A DNA stretch of 64,000 bases from Rhizophagus irregularis. Taxonomy: Eukaryota > Glomeromycota > Glomeromycetes > Glomerales > Glomeraceae. The notes under the pieces were generated by a model. That model did not search any database and was not told the DNA's origin. It saw only the letters and a program-made list of their open reading frames with translations. The stretch is taken from NCBI RefSeq assembly GCF_026210795.1, contig NC_089431.1:2666001-2730000 (forward strand). The letters run 5' to 3'. The translations under genes were made by a program, and so were the position numbers. Below, in pieces: positions 14,196 to 27,560 of the stretch; position 1 is the stretch's first letter; each line of letters opens with the position of its first letter.

Positions 14196-17100
14196 ATGTA
14201 TGATAACGATCAATACTTGGCTACCTTAGCTATCTTCTTAAGACAAACATTAGAACCTGATAAAAGACAACATGGTATGATTTTGCTATTCTCAATGTGC
14301 AAATATTGAAAAAAATTGGTGTTTATCTTATATATTTTAACTTTGCCTGTACAGCTGAGCAGGAACTATTCAAAGCAGAGGCCGAGCAAAAAGACTTTCC
14401 TATTGCTGTTATGCAGTTAGTCACGAGAGAAAGTACCGAACAAAGTGTACGGTTTTCTGCGTCACTACTTTTTAAGAATTATATAAGAAGAAATTGGGTG
14501 CAGGTAAATTTACTATACTCGACGCGTGATTTGTACATTTACTTTCCTTAATATTATTTATTTATTTGTGTAGGAAGAAAATTCAAACTTAACTCCAGAG
14601 ATAAGAATGGCGATTAAAGAAAGTTTGGTTGATATTTTGATATCCGTACCGTCAAATATACAACTTCAACTAAGTGAAGCTGTATCTTTAATTGCTGAAA
14701 ACGATTTCCCTGATCAATGGCCACACTTGATCTCGGTACTATATTGATTCTTGTAAAATGTGATATTATTTATTTGATTGACTTAATATTTTTTTTTTTG
14801 GTACAGCAATTAACTAGTAAATTTAGTTCGGGAGACTTTGCCAGAAATAATGCTGTTTTGCAAACTGCTCATTCAATATTTAAAAGGTAATATAATAATA
14901 TGTTTGCATGCTAATTAAGTTCTTCGATACACTGATATTTAAGATCACGATTTAAATAATTACAAATTAGGTATAAGTCAGAATTCCGAACTGATCCGTT
15001 ATATAATGAAATCAACTTTGTCCTAGATCAATTTGTTCATCCCTATTGGCAACTTTTACAGGTATATTTATACGATTATTATAAAATTGATTAAAAATAC
15101 TTATAATTAAATTAATTTTAGGCGACTGATGCGCTTATTACACAATATGCCAACGATAAATCTCAACTCCAAACTCTTTCACAAACTTTGCTTCTTCTAT
15201 TAAAACTCTTCTATGATCTTAATTGGCAAGATCTCCCTCCATTTTTTGAAGATAATAAAGACGAATGCATGTCATTTTTGCATAAATATTTAACTTATAA
15301 TAATCCTCTTTTGGATTCCATGGTAATCATTATTAGTTATCTAAGTTATCGATTTAGCATTAATAAATTGGTACTTATTGTGTTCAATTCGTTTAAAGAG
15401 TGAAGATGAAGCTGGTCCTTTGGAAAAAGTCAAGTCTATTATATGTGAAATTTGTGCGTTATATGCTACAAAATATGAGGAAGTATTTACAATGCTGCAG
15501 ACGTTTGTGGAAACTGTGTGGACACTTTTAACAACCACAGGCCTTGAATCAAAGTATGATATTGTGAGTAAAAAGTTATTTTAATTTCACATTTATATTT
15601 AGAACAATTTGCGTTTGATTCTTACTATATTATTATTCAATTTTATAGCTTGTCAGTAAAGCTATGGCTTTTTTGTCTAAAGTCGTCAAATTGGAACGTT
15701 ACAGCAGTCTTTTTGCGAAACAAGAAATACTTACTCAATTTTGCGAAAAGATTATTTTACCAAACATGTATTACAGACGTAAGTTGCGCAACAATTAATC
15801 TTGTCTAGGATTGTAATATGATACTTGATTAATATCTTTTCTTATAGCTATCGATGAAGAATTATTTGAATACGATCCTATTGAATTCATTAGAAGAGAT
15901 TTGGAGGGTTCAGGTAATTAAAAGGTTAAAAAGTTCACCATGTGAGAATATAGTCACCTGATCCACAACGTGTTTTTTAGATAGTGATACTCGAAGACGA
16001 TCTGCTTCTGATTTTGTCCGTAGTTTGATGACATATTTCCAAAAAGACATAACGACCATCATTTGGACATATATCAATCAATATTTACAGGTTGGATTTC
16101 TATATCTTTATAACAGAATTATAAATTTTAAATTTTCTAATTTATTTATGTCGTATACGTTAGCGTTATACCGAAAATCCACGTAATTGGAAAGATAAAG
16201 ATGCAGCAATTTATCTTTTAACTTCGATAGCTGCTCCAGGGTCTACAACAAAAGTAGGTGCTCATTGAAATCCAACAAGATTGAAGATCATTTTAAGTAA
16301 CAGGAGGAACTTTGTGTTAGTTTTTGCAAGCTTGTTCAGAATGATTTTAATAAGTAAACAAGATAAATAAGAGTGAATTTTGACTTATCGTTGATCTTAA
16401 CAGCACGGTGTCACAACGACCAATGAGTTTGTAGATGTTGTCGAGTTTTTTTCTAAAAACATGTTACCGGATTTACAAACAGCAGTTGATAGTGGCCAAC
16501 CAGTATTGAAAGTAGATAGTATAAAATATGTGTATACTTTCCGCAATCAGGTAAATTAAAATCGGTTAATTCGGTTGGGTTTATTCTTTTACTAAATTAT
16601 TCAACTGTTCTAATATATAGATGACCAAACAACAATTAATTTCCGTGTTTCCGCTTTTGGTCAAACATTTGTCATCATCTAATTATGTTGTTCATACATA
16701 TTCTGCAATTGCAATTGAAAGACTTACATTCAGATTCACTAAGGCTGATATCAAGCCATACACTCAAGAATTACTTATTAACCTGTTTAGATTAATCGAG
16801 GCTGGTACAACTCCTGAAACGTTAGCTGAAAATGATTACCTTATGAAAGGTATTTATATAATTATTTAAAAGTGAAACTAATGAAAATTACCTAATTAAC
16901 GTCCTTTATATTTGATTGTCAATAGCCGTCATGCGTGTAATTTTTACTAGCCATGATGACGTGGCACCATACGTTACAGACATTATGAATCATTTAAATA
17001 AAATTTTAAATGAAATTAGTAAGAATCCGAGTAATCCGCGTTTTAACCATTGTGTTTTTGAATCAATTGGTGCTCTGGTGAGGTGAGTAAGAACGACAAC

Positions 17101-18686
17101 CCTGGTATAATTTATACATTAATTGACATACTTAATATACTTTAATACCTCCAGATTTAATTGTCAAAATAATCCGGAAGCGTTGTCAAATTTCGAAAAT
17201 ATGTTGTTTGGCCCATTCCGGATGATTTTACAAAAAGATGTAGTTGGTGAGTACTAAATATAATTATGTGAACTTTATTTTAGATACAATAATGATGATT
17301 ATTCTCTTCCTCTTCCTTTTTTTCTGTAGAATTCGTTCCATATGTTTTTCAGATTTTTTCGCAACTTCTCGAATTGCACACAGAACCTGTGTTTCCAGAA
17401 ATTTATAGGTCTATGTTGCCAGCTTTATTGACTCCTGCTATTTGGGAGAATGCCGGTAAGAAATTTAAAATCCTCAATTTCAAAATTTATTTCTTATATA
17501 TTAAATATAAAATATATAATGTATATCAGGTAATATACCCGCTTTGACTAGATTGCTTCATGCGTATATTTGCCGCGATGCAAGTTCTATAGTCATCAAT
17601 AATCATCTTGAACCTATCCTCGGCATTTTTCAAAAGCTGATAGCCTCGAAAGCGAATGATAAATATGGCATTGATTTATTATGTTCTATTGTTCAGTATA
17701 TACCTACGTAAGTTTTATTTATACTTAACCTTTTTTTTTCCTTTTTTCTCCTTATTAATAAATAATTTTTATACCAGGGAAACATTGAATAAATATTTGG
17801 CAGCGATTATTTCACTCTTGTTAACAAGAATGAAGAGTAGTAAAACGGATAAATACACGTTAAGCTTTGTGTATTTTGTATGCTTTTTCCTCGCAATAGA
17901 AAAGGAGGGTGTTAATCCAGACTATGTTATCCAGGCTTTTGATTCTATGCAACCAAAGTAATGAATCCTTTTTGTCTTCATTATGTTTTATGATATTATT
18001 TACGGATTTTAATAATTATAATTACTTCTCCAGATTATTTATTGAGGTCCTAAATGCATTTATTATTCCTGAAATGCAAAAAATTCAAGACTATACTGAA
18101 AAGAAGATCTGTGCAGTAGCTATGACGCGACTTTTAACTCAAAGTGAAAAAATATTAACTGATGATTATATCACAGTATGGTAATGATTTAACATTTTCT
18201 TTATAATTGTTCAAAAAATATATATATAATTTTCTTTTTTTCTCTATAAATATATATATATATATATATAGGCCCTCTATTTTAGCCGCATTGATTAAAT
18301 TATTTGAAGCTCCAACTGAAATCAAAAAAAGTGAAGAAGAAGAATTGATAAGTTACGACTTTGAAGAAGAGAGACAATTTCAAAGTGCTTTTGCCAGGTT
18401 AACGTCCACGGGAAAATTAAAACGTGATCCAACTGAAAGAATCGAAGATCCCAAAATTTTCCTGGCCCATTCACTTCAGACATTGAGTCAGAGATATCCT
18501 GGGAAGGTAATAGCATTTTTATGACTTTTATTTTTTTTTTAAAAAAAGAAAATATATATACATATTTATATTATATTATTTGATTTGAAATAGATTAACG
18601 ATATGATATCAACGAAACTTCCACCAGAATGTACTCATCATTTAGTTCAGTACATGAGTTTAGCCAATCCTTCGGGTTGTGTCTAA
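14196..18686 (+). CDS. CSE1: CSE1/CAS-type exportin (importin-alpha re-exporter)
   Basis: Twenty-one exons chain in frame: 14196-14274, 14355-14503, 14574-14735, 14807-14886, 14971-15061, 15122-15322, 15399-15563, 15649-15778, 15848-15913, 15981-16090, 16164-16253, 16404-16550, 16621-16849, 16926-17082, 17155-17246, 17330-17455, 17530-17707, 17778-17957, 18034-18180, 18272-18506 and 18594-18686. They total 968 residues, which matches the 960-970 usual for the family. The N-terminus has the importin-beta repeat (AEQELFKAEAEQKDFPIAV, LLFKNYIRRNW). Family hallmarks follow: SEAVSLIAENDFPDQWPHL, FKRYKSEFRTD, EDEAGPLEKVKS and IRRDLEGS. The protein is a HEAT-repeat karyopherin that returns importin-alpha to the cytoplasm with Ran-GTP. 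The intron before exon 20 ends in an uninterrupted (TA)n run up to the AG, an unusual 3' splice site. Confidence 0.95.
18246..18270 (+). repeat. (TA)n run abutting a 3' splice site in CSE1
   Basis: About 25 bases of pure TA precede the AG acceptor at 18270-18271, replacing the usual T-rich tract. Length variation here could alter splicing of exon 20. Confidence 0.7.
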
Positions 18687-21600
18687 TAGCAAATGGAAAA
18701 ATAAATGTCATATTAGCAAAAAAAAAATCTAATCGTTCCTTCCATATAGGAGAATACTCATTGAAACTAAATGTTTAAAGTTAAATCTAAATATTTAACA
18801 TAAATACAAATAACTAGAAAATGTATTCAAAGACGGTATATGCAGACTTCTATTTCATTGATCGCTATTTCATTGACTGCTAATTGCTAATGTATTTTAT
18901 ATATATATCTGATATATATATATCTCCGATATATATATACGTATATTATATATATATAAATTACATAAATAATAAATAAAATTGTACTTTGAAACATTTT
19001 TTATTATGTACAGTATATAATATTCGAATGCTAATAATCTAATATAATGGTAAAAATATAATTCTCACAATCACAAGGAAAATAAATTTTATTAATTTTT
19101 ATTTATATTACGTGATAAACAAACTACATCAATAAGGATACATTTTTTTAAACCTAAAATAAATAATAATTATAATTATAATTATAATAATAATATATAA
19201 TAATAATAATAATAATGTCGAATTATAAAAAAAACCGGTATTATTGTAAAAGAAAGCTGTGGGTTTATCTTTTCATCATCTATTAAGATCAATCAAAGTT
19301 TCACGATTAACTTTTTAATTTTGTAGCTATCAATCAAAAATCAGGTTTTTAACAAATTAAAGAGAAAAAGAGATATAATGAATTGAACACAACATTTACA
19401 TACATTTAACTGATAGGAAAAAAGGTCGTGCAAATAACTGCAAACGCAAGACACTGAATAAAACTTTGAAGTTTTTTTATACATTGAATGAGTCATTAAA
19501 GTAAAAATTGAATTGTTTAATTATGAATAAATTATGTACAACATTTTTTTTTATTAAAACTGCTGTCGGATTGATTTTTCAAGTTGTACGATGCAAATAC
19601 TTTATGGTGAACAAACCCTAATGAACGTTTCTCAAACCCGCCCACTTTGAGTAATTCCTAGAAGGGATGATTACATTAAAGGGCTTGTTAGATGAACCCT
19701 TAATTTCTTGTAAACATCTAAACTAAAACAAAAACCAATAAGTTTCCTTTTCTCCAGATTTTTTTTTTTTTTTTTTTGCAAACCTGAATATAATCAAGCT
19801 TTAATTGTCATTCTTTTCTTTTTTTTTTTAAACCATAAATAAATAAATAAATAAGTAAATAAATAAATAAATAAATAAATGGATATATAAAATAATAGTT
19901 TTTTAAGGGATAACGATAAAATTATGCAATGATATTTTTTTTTAAAAAAAAAACGAAAAGGGTCTTACGATAAAAATGTAAGACAAGGAATGAAATCCGG
20001 GGTAAACAAAAAGAATTTTGATCTACAATAAATTTTTTAATAAGCAAATATTTTCAAACACACATTGTGAACTTTTTTTTTCGATTACTCCTGATAATGA
20101 TAATTGATTGAAACCATATAAAAAAAAGTTTTTCTATTAAAAAAAGATAACGAGTTTTGATAAGATATTTAATATTCTAAATTAAGTATAGTACAATAAA
20201 TAAAAGCATATGATCTCATTACATGACCTTTTTTGTGGGGGTATAAAACAAAAAAAAAATAATCATATGGTAAAGCGGATAAACTGTTCAGGAAAAGTCA
20301 AAATGAAGTCCAGGTGGGGAAATTCTTGTCATATCTTGATTTGTAAATTTCACTGCCAAGGTAAATTGTTTTTTAAGAATTAAACAAGTGTAATATCAGG
20401 TAACGGAATAATTACCTGATTGACATTCATAGCAGCTGACTGAATATCTAAAAATAAAGAAAATGAAACAAATAAATTCAATTATTAAAATGAAATCTCG
20501 GAGAAATTTTTCATTCTTTGCAAATCTTAAATGAACCTTTTATTAATAAAAAAAAAAAAGGAGAAAAAGAAAGAAAATAAATAAATTTAATGAATTTCAA
20601 TTACTATTTTTATTTTATAATTAAAATGACTGATGATGTCAAGTAATAAAAAAATATAAAAAACTACTTATACAATCTGAAACGGGGAGATCAAAACTCT
20701 AGTTAACTGTAACCGATTGAGAACGTAATCTGATTATTCAAAAAGTTTGTAGATCTTTGGATCCTTGTGTAAACAATTTTTTTTTTTTTTTTTGCACTCA
20801 CCGAGATGATTACTTATCTAATATATTTCATACTACATGACACAACGCTTTTAGTTTTATTATTTTCCAAATTTTTTTCACTCTCTATATGATGAATAAT
20901 TGATTGAGAAAAAAGAAAAGAAAAGAATACAAGTATTTTAGTTCATTTTGTCGTTTTTGTTAGATTCTTGTGTGTCGGTTCACTTTTTTAACGAACGCCT
21001 TAAACACTGCCCCGTTACTAAATTATATGTTGTGCAATTTTGATTTACCCGCTTGTCAATAAAAAAAAACTATAAAACCGGTTTAAACCTGATTTCACTG
21101 ATAACGATGACGGTACTTTTATTGATTTATTATATCGTTTGGGGTTAGAATTATTAATAAACGGTACAGTATCTGTATATTATCTGTATAAATCTGTACG
21201 GTATCGTCTATATAGAATTTCTAATTATTACAAATTATTAAGATTAGTCAAAAATGGGTTTGTATCTTTTGTATCACAATTTCACCGACTTGGAATCCCT
21301 TGAACCGTAGTAGTCCCCCCCCCCTTAATCTTATTCCTTTTTTAATAAAGTTCCTTTTTTTTACTTTTTCATTTCTTTGACAAAAATAAAAAACAATTTA
21401 TTTTTATTTTTTTCATTTTGTAAAAAAGTAAAAAAAAATTTTTTCAACGTTTAAAACTTCTATTCATTTTTTTTTTTGACATGAAATGTCAAAAATTAAT
21501 GAGATACCGTTTGACGAAAAAAATTGATCACCAAGAAATTTATAAAAAAAGAGGGATTTAAAATTCATGTGGTTTTACCTTAAATGCGGCGACTCATGTT

Positions 21601-22062
21601 AATTTATTAATCTGCTTGCATTCGTGAAACTTGTCTTATTCCGCTTTTGTGTGTCATATGAAGTAAATATTGCCGTTTTAGAAGGTATGACGTACATGAA
21701 TTCTTTCTATTTTTGGATCATCACCTCAGATCGTGTGACTACCTGCCCAAAATAAAGGGAGGCTACGGGTCCTTCATCTGCATCACTTAAAGCTGTCGAG
21801 TTTTTATTGGTGAATTCAAACATCCCCAAATTTAAACATCATATTATCCCCCAAAAACTTGTTTAAACCCCCTAAATTCTATTATAAACCGTGCCACTTC
21901 TCGAGTTTTTTCCCCCCCTTTAAAAAGAAATTAAAAAACCGGGTGGACAATAACGCACTGCACAGTAAAACAAATCCACATTTTTATACCGCTTGAAAGT
22001 ACAGTAAACAGATAGACAGAAAAACTTCGAAACTCTTTTATTTCTTTTAGCCGAATCAACAA
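18687..22062. other. Long AT-rich intergenic region with microsatellites
   Basis: Contains (TA)n around 18898-18958, (AAT)n around 19190-19216, (AAAT)n at about 19838-19880, and several T and A runs. No open frame with family motifs was found. The last 120 bases are likely the leader of the membrane-protein gene; a TTTCTTTTAG at 22041-22050, 12 bases before its ATG, could be the acceptor of a 5' UTR intron. Confidence 0.5.
19834..19880. repeat. (AAAT)n microsatellite
   Basis: About ten near-perfect AAAT units, with one AAGT interruption. Confidence 0.85.
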
Positions 22063-23473
22063 ATGGCTTATAACAGTCAAGATACTTCTAACTCGTACTC
22101 GCAATACAATAATATCAGTATGCCTATTCAACCTCAACAAGGTCAACCGAAAGAAAAAATACAACAGGTTGGTATTTTTAAAGATGAGCGATAAAATTTA
22201 AAAGTTTTAAGAACGAATAAGCAAAAATTATATTTTAAAAATTTATTTCGAATATATTCAAACGTAAAGTCGCGAAAAAAAAATTTCTAAAAAAATTTAT
22301 ATTTTTTTTTAAATTTACGTGTCAAATATACATATATAATATGTTTTTGTTTCTCTAACTTAGTTAAAACGTGTTCGTTTGAAACCATGATAAATATAGA
22401 ATTTTTAATCTATTTATAGCAAATCATTTCGGTTTAATAATGATCAATATTTTTTTTTTTTTCCTTATCTACTACTAGTCATCCTTGGAATTAGAGAAGA
22501 GACAGAAAAAAATCGCACAAAATGCACATAAACGAAAGCCATTAACAATTGAATCAGAGCGTGATAAACAAAAAGCAGAACTAGAAAAGTCAGGAGTAAG
22601 TATTATAATATTATTATCTTTGATTCAAATATCATATTCATTAAATAAATGAAGTTTATATTAATTAATATATTGATTTATTATATATTAGAATGAATTG
22701 AAAAGTCTTTTAGCACAATTCGGAACAAAAGCAAAAGTCGCTGATGATATAGAAAGTGATGCTAAAAGATTACGTAGCAACATTGAAGCATTAATGGCAA
22801 AAGCGCAAGCCAAAGTCAACAAGGTTTGTCACTTATATTTAATTTATTTAATTATAACGATTTTATCCTTTATGAAAATTTTAAATGATCTAACAAATAT
22901 TAAATTTATTACTATAATATAACTAGCCTATACAAGTAACACCACCACCACCACAACTATCACAGGTACCGCAGCAACCACAACCACAACCACAATCACA
23001 ATCACCGGCGATGGAACAACAAGAAGGATTATTTACTTCAATATGGAATAGCCTTTTACATATAATCTTATTTCCTTTTAATCTTATAATAAACTTATTA
23101 CAATTATTATACAATTCAATTAATTGGACGGTATTATTATCCTGTATATTATTAATAGAATTAATAATAATTGGTTTAATTTGGTCGTAAGTTTCATCAT
23201 CAATTTATTTCTTTTGAAAAGTTTTGTCTTTTTCTTTTCATATATTAACAAAAATCATTCTTTCATTTAATTACCTGTAGTGTCAGACGAAGTCAATATA
23301 CATATGCGTACGTTGAACCGTACGAGGCAGTTGTACATGGAACTTTTGGAGTTGAACAAAACACATGGGGAATATCGACGGCTGTAAATTTAATACATGA
23401 TTTTATAGCAGAAGTGATGAATGGAGGTCGCGGGTTCGGCAGTCCAAGTTATGACGGTTTCGTGCCAATATAG
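22063..23473 (+). CDS. Unrecognised small coiled-coil membrane protein
   Basis: Exons 22063-22167, 22479-22595, 22692-22823, 22927-23186 and 23281-23473 stay in frame and give about 268 residues. I do not recognise a family. In order: a polar, Gln-rich N-terminus (about 1-35); a charged helical, probably coiled-coil stretch (about 36-118) with KRQKKIAQNAHKRK and DDIESDAKRLRSNIEALMAK; a Pro/Gln linker with a PQPQPQ run; two closely spaced hydrophobic segments (about 155-205, LLHIILFPFNLIINLLQLL and VLLSCILLIELIIIGLIW); then RRSQYTYAYVEPYE and a Gly-rich end. The layout suggests an anchored cytosolic coiled coil, possibly an ER or organelle membrane adaptor. The first donor (GTTGGT) is weak and the first exon could end elsewhere. 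Confidence 0.75.
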
Positions 23474-25453
23474 TGTTAAATAATAAATACTTAATAATAT
23501 ATATAAAAATAATGAATGGGGTTGACCTCCTTCATCATATACATATTAATATACAAGTATATACATACACATTATAATGGGACAATCCTTGTTAATTTTA
23601 ATATATTTTTTAGAAAATAATTAATTTTTTCCTCCTACCACCCCTTCCCCCCTTTCACTTGTACATATTGCTCTTTTTTGGTTCACTTGTTTAAAAATTT
23701 TTTTTTCCTTATTTGTATTTTTTTTGTTTAGACTGTTTTATTATAATTTTTCTTTACCCTTAATTTTCCTTGCACTTGCACAAATAGTTTATAACGTACA
23801 TATAATGCATTATACATTTCACAAAATTACCTTAATTTTCATACTCCCTTCCCTAGAAAAATAATTTCATTCCCAACAAAAAAAAAAGAAAAAAAAAACT
23901 TTGATTAGTTTTTTTTTTTCACGTATCTGCTCTTCAATAAATTTCAAAAGTGTAAAAGTGTTCTATGAATTTTACACCTCAAGAAAAAAAAAAAATTTCT
24001 TGTATATATATATAGAAATTTACCTTTCGAATCTTTTGAATTCTTATTATTTTTATGTTCTCAATACTAATTTTTAATTTTCCAGTTTTCCAACTTATAT
24101 GTGGCGCAGTAAACTCGCGTGGTGAGTGTTTGTTTTTAAAAGGAAAAAAAAATACTTTTTTTTTTTTGATTTTATCATCATTATTATTTATACGTGTAAA
24201 AATGGTTTGTATATTATTAGTAATAGCTCAAATTCGCGTATAAATCGCACACTTCACACGCTTTTGGGGGATTTGGTTTAAAAAACCGGGAATTATGAAA
24301 AAACACATACATTATATGTATTGTCCACAACAACGCGAAAAAAATTTACTTCTCCCTAAATTTCTAGCCCATACCCAGAAGTTCATGGTATTTGGGATTA
24401 TATTAGGGAGTAAATTATAAAGACATAGTTCCAGTACACCTTCAATATTTAAATGTTAATTTGAGGGTCACTCTTATTCGTACATTTCTTCTGTGCTTCT
24501 GAGGATTTATTATTAAAGGTAAGAAAGATACTTTTTAAAATGTAAATTTCAAATGAATATAATTTAGATGTATAATATTTGTAATATTTGTAAAAAAAAA
24601 AGCAATGAATAAAAAACTTTTTAAACAGAAAAAAATATTTAAAATTTCACGAAATATTTTCTTAAATGACCGTTATAATGACAAAAAAAAAAACCCGATA
24701 AATACGCGCTTTTAATTAAATTTAACAAAAAAAGAATTTTAATTAACCGAAATAAATTATTTGTTTATATAAAAAAAATTTGGCGAAGTTTTTTTAATTA
24801 GAAAAAAAAAAGATCGGTGCCGTGTAATCCTCGTGTTAAAGTGCATTGTTTGTTTTTTTTAACTACTGAAATCTAGTCAGTTTTTATTGTTTTTTTTTAC
24901 ATTTTATAAATGGGCGGTATCAAAAGTGGTGACGTTTTTACCGATTTATCACTGATAATTATGACAGATAATTTGTTACAGATAGTCATCGGATAGATCT
25001 ATGAAACAAAAAATAGTCCGATTTGGTAATATGTAATTTATTTTCCACGTGTTCTTATTATTAACAAAAAAACAAACGGTAACGGTGTGATTTCCCACGG
25101 AGGCTATAATCGATATTACGGAAATTAAATGTTAAAATATCAGTCGACCGTTTCAAGTGATAATTATGAATTGTCTGATGATATGCAGATAACATTTTTG
25201 AAATCCTCCGAAATTCCGACTTTATCAGAATTAACTCTTTACAAGTTATAACAGGTTAAAATGGAATAAAACATAAATATCAATTTGGTAAAGAAAACGT
25301 TTATGGAAATAATTATTAGATTATTAGTTACATGTTGGACAAAATAATTAATTTCGTAATTTTGAATAACAAATTTATTAAAAAAAAAAATTTTTTTTTT
25401 TTTTTTTTATATACAGATATATAAATTACATATACATTAAAATTAATAATAAT
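23474..25453. other. 3' UTR and AT-rich spacer
   Basis: Holds long A and T runs and no supported gene. The frame at 24055-24243 is hydrophobic only because the DNA is T-rich. Confidence 0.5.
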
Positions 25454-26710
25454 CTATTTTAATAGTTCATCTAAAACTTTTGGATTTGTTTGAAGATTAT
25501 GCCTTATTTTTACCATATCAATTAGAAATTTATTGATAGGAGTAGGAATATCGTAAAATTTTCCTAATTTCACAATATAACCATTTAAATAATCAATATC
25601 AGTCAGAAAATTTTTTTTAACATCTTGTAACATAACAGATTCATAATGGCGAGTTTTAATACAAATTTGAAATACAGCATCGATTAATCTTTCAGGTGCA
25701 AATCTATTTGATGGTTTCATCCCAAGGTATTCTCTATGTTTTCTTATAACAATTGAAGTTTCTTCACAAATTGGTCTCATAGTTTGTTCGGCTACTTTAT
25801 TAAATAATAACGCACCATTACGTATGGAATAAATTGATGTAAGTGGATCAATTACAGCATTCAATGCAAGATTTTCAAGTTTACGATTAATTAAATTCAC
25901 GTATTTAACACATCTTGCATTAAGCTCTGGAATTCTTGAAAACGATCTTATTACTGATTTTAAAGTATCTACTTCTATCTCTGATCCTTTATTATCATCA
26001 TCATCTGCTTCCGTTGCTGCTGTAATTGTTTTCGATTCTTCAGTTTTATTATCCATTTTCTCATTTGGTAATGATATTTCGTCCAAATCTTCATTATTAT
26101 CTTCCAAAGACTGTGAATTAATATTTAATTCTTTTTCTTTAATTTCGTCAAAACGTCTAGGAACAATCCCAAGATCAATTTCACCAAAACCCGAATGTAT
26201 CAATTTAAATTGGGAACCAAATTTGGCTTTTTTATAAGCATGATGAGAATTTAAAGCAATTATAATATTTGGTCTACTAGCTTCATCAAAAGAATAATAA
26301 TCTCTCATTAATTCTTCATAACTTCCCAGTCCATAAGTGAATAATACAATTGTACTCGTTGGCGATAATCGATGAAAAATTCTTTGATAATATTTACTAA
26401 ATTCATGAGATTTAAGTGTAACTATAAGTTTGCTTATACGTAAATGTGGTGGGCATAGTTCGTTTGGATATTGAGGATCAATTACATTTCCATAATCACC
26501 CTGTAAACATTCTGCTTGATATCCTTTTGTTACTTCAACTTCTGGTTCAAATTCTTTTGTAACTTCGATCGTACGATTAAGTTTATTGAACATATTAAGT
26601 GTTGTTGGATCTCTTATTAACAAAGTAACTTTGTTTCCATTCTTTCTAAGAAAATGTGCGAAAAGAGAACCATAATTTCCGACTCCAAGTACATGCCAAC
26701 GTGCCACCAT
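25454..26710 (-). CDS. 2-dehydropantoate 2-reductase (ApbA/PanE family)
   Basis: A single uninterrupted exon of 418 residues. The N-terminus is a Rossmann NADP-binding fold with GVGNYGSLFAHFLRKNG, a GxGxxG-type loop. The C-terminal domain has the family helix INRKLENLALNAVIDPLTSIY, where the Lys of RKLENLALN corresponds to the catalytic Lys and PLTSIY to the conserved PLTAI block. Near the end SVMLQDVKKN and TDIDYLNGYIVKLG match the S-x-LQD and EID-NG substrate motifs, although EID reads DID here. The enzyme reduces ketopantoate to pantoate for pantothenate and coenzyme A. Residues about 190-245 are an acidic, low-complexity insertion between the two domains that typical members lack. Fungi also have ApbA-derived proteins with other roles, so the substrate is inferred. 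Confidence 0.85.
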   Translation of the reverse strand: MVARWHVLGVGNYGSLFAHFLRKNGNKVTLLIRDPTTLNMFNKLNRTIEVTKEFEPEVEVTKGYQAECLQGDYGNVIDPQYPNELCPPHLRISKLIVTLKSHEFSKYYQRIFHRLSPTSTIVLFTYGLGSYEELMRDYYSFDEASRPNIIIALNSHHAYKKAKFGSQFKLIHSGFGEIDLGIVPRRFDEIKEKELNINSQSLEDNNEDLDEISLPNEKMDNKTEESKTITAATEADDDDNKGSEIEVDTLKSVIRSFSRIPELNARCVKYVNLINRKLENLALNAVIDPLTSIYSIRNGALLFNKVAEQTMRPICEETSIVIRKHREYLGMKPSNRFAPERLIDAVFQICIKTRHYESVMLQDVKKNFLTDIDYLNGYIVKLGKFYDIPTPINKFLIDMVKIRHNLQTNPKVLDELLK

Positions 26711-27045
26711 TTCATTGAAATTACAGAAAGTTAAAAAAAAAAATTTTTTTTCTGATTTGATATCACATGAAATCGCGTGTTCACGTGTTGTTGATCACTC
26801 GTGATTGCTTATCAATGAAAATCCTATGATAAGATTTACACCTTTCTCTCATGTATTTATCTGCAACTAAGAAATTTATCTTGGCAGACACTTGCATCGT
26901 TGGCTAAAGCAATGAAAAATTACTGCTAAAACGTGGTACTCACCTTTACAACATTTCTTGCATTTTTCCAGAGTTTCCCAAAATGAAATGCTGATAACAC
27001 CACCACCGCCGCCACCAAAATATTTAAAAATATACACCAAAATTA

Positions 27046-27160
27046 CTTGCAGAACTGATTACTAAATGTTGGGATGCTAAAGCCCAACTGCTAAAGAATT
27101 ATATCAAAAACTTGAAAAATTATGCACAGCAAAAAGAAGACCTTGAACGACAGAAACAAC
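27046..27160 (+). pseudogene. Fragment of the C-terminal lobe of a TKL-type protein kinase
   Basis: One frame reads LAELITKCWDAKA, the 'CWD' helix of Rhizophagus-type kinases. After a small frameshift the next frame reads KELYQKLEKL, the conserved helix after it. Nothing upstream restores a kinase domain, so this is a decayed scrap of an expanded family. Confidence 0.55.
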
Positions 27161-27229
27161 TCCTCAGCTCTCAATTTCCAACCTACAAACTTGTTAGAAA
27201 CAGCTATTCCAGGGTGAAAGAAAATTCAT

Positions 27230-27560
27230 GAGAGCTGTAATTGAACACTAAATGTTGCACTAATCATTTAACTGTTGAACATTCAGAATCTTATTTTTTT
27301 CAACAACTATTACTTAGAATACCTGTCCAAAGTGAAACTGATTTAAAGAAACATTATTTAACATATAAAGCTCAATTTGAAGCTGAATTTCCTGAAGAGT
27401 TTTCTTTAACTTTAAATTATATACATGACTTAACACAATGTACTGATATAATTGGATAAGCAATAGATGAAGCAGTAACTGAGATTATTAAATGAAATAC
27501 TAAATGTGTGCAAGATGAATCTATTGATTCTCTATCATTTGAACTTACAAAGATCTATGA
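27230..27560 (+). pseudogene. Fragment of a PIF1-like helicase/Helitron-type protein
   Basis: The frame 27241-27459 contains HSESYFFQQLLLRIPVQSE followed by a KKHYLTYKAQF helix. This matches the segment before the helicase core in PIF1-like helicases carried by Helitron-type elements. In-frame stops interrupt both ends and no Walker A motif follows. The assignment rests on this one motif. Confidence 0.45.

Noticed and set aside
18898-18958. TA-rich palindromes as regulatory sites
   Set aside because: Simple dinucleotide repeat; no conserved motif.
20288-20447. Two exon-like blocks on the minus strand (IQSAAMNVNQ and QDMTRISPPGLHFDFS)
   Set aside because: They look protein-like, but the junction phase gives an immediate stop and no further exons chain to them.
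27046-27160. Intact kinase gene at this position
   Set aside because: Only the last helices are present and they need a frameshift; no ATP-binding or HRD motif lies upstream.
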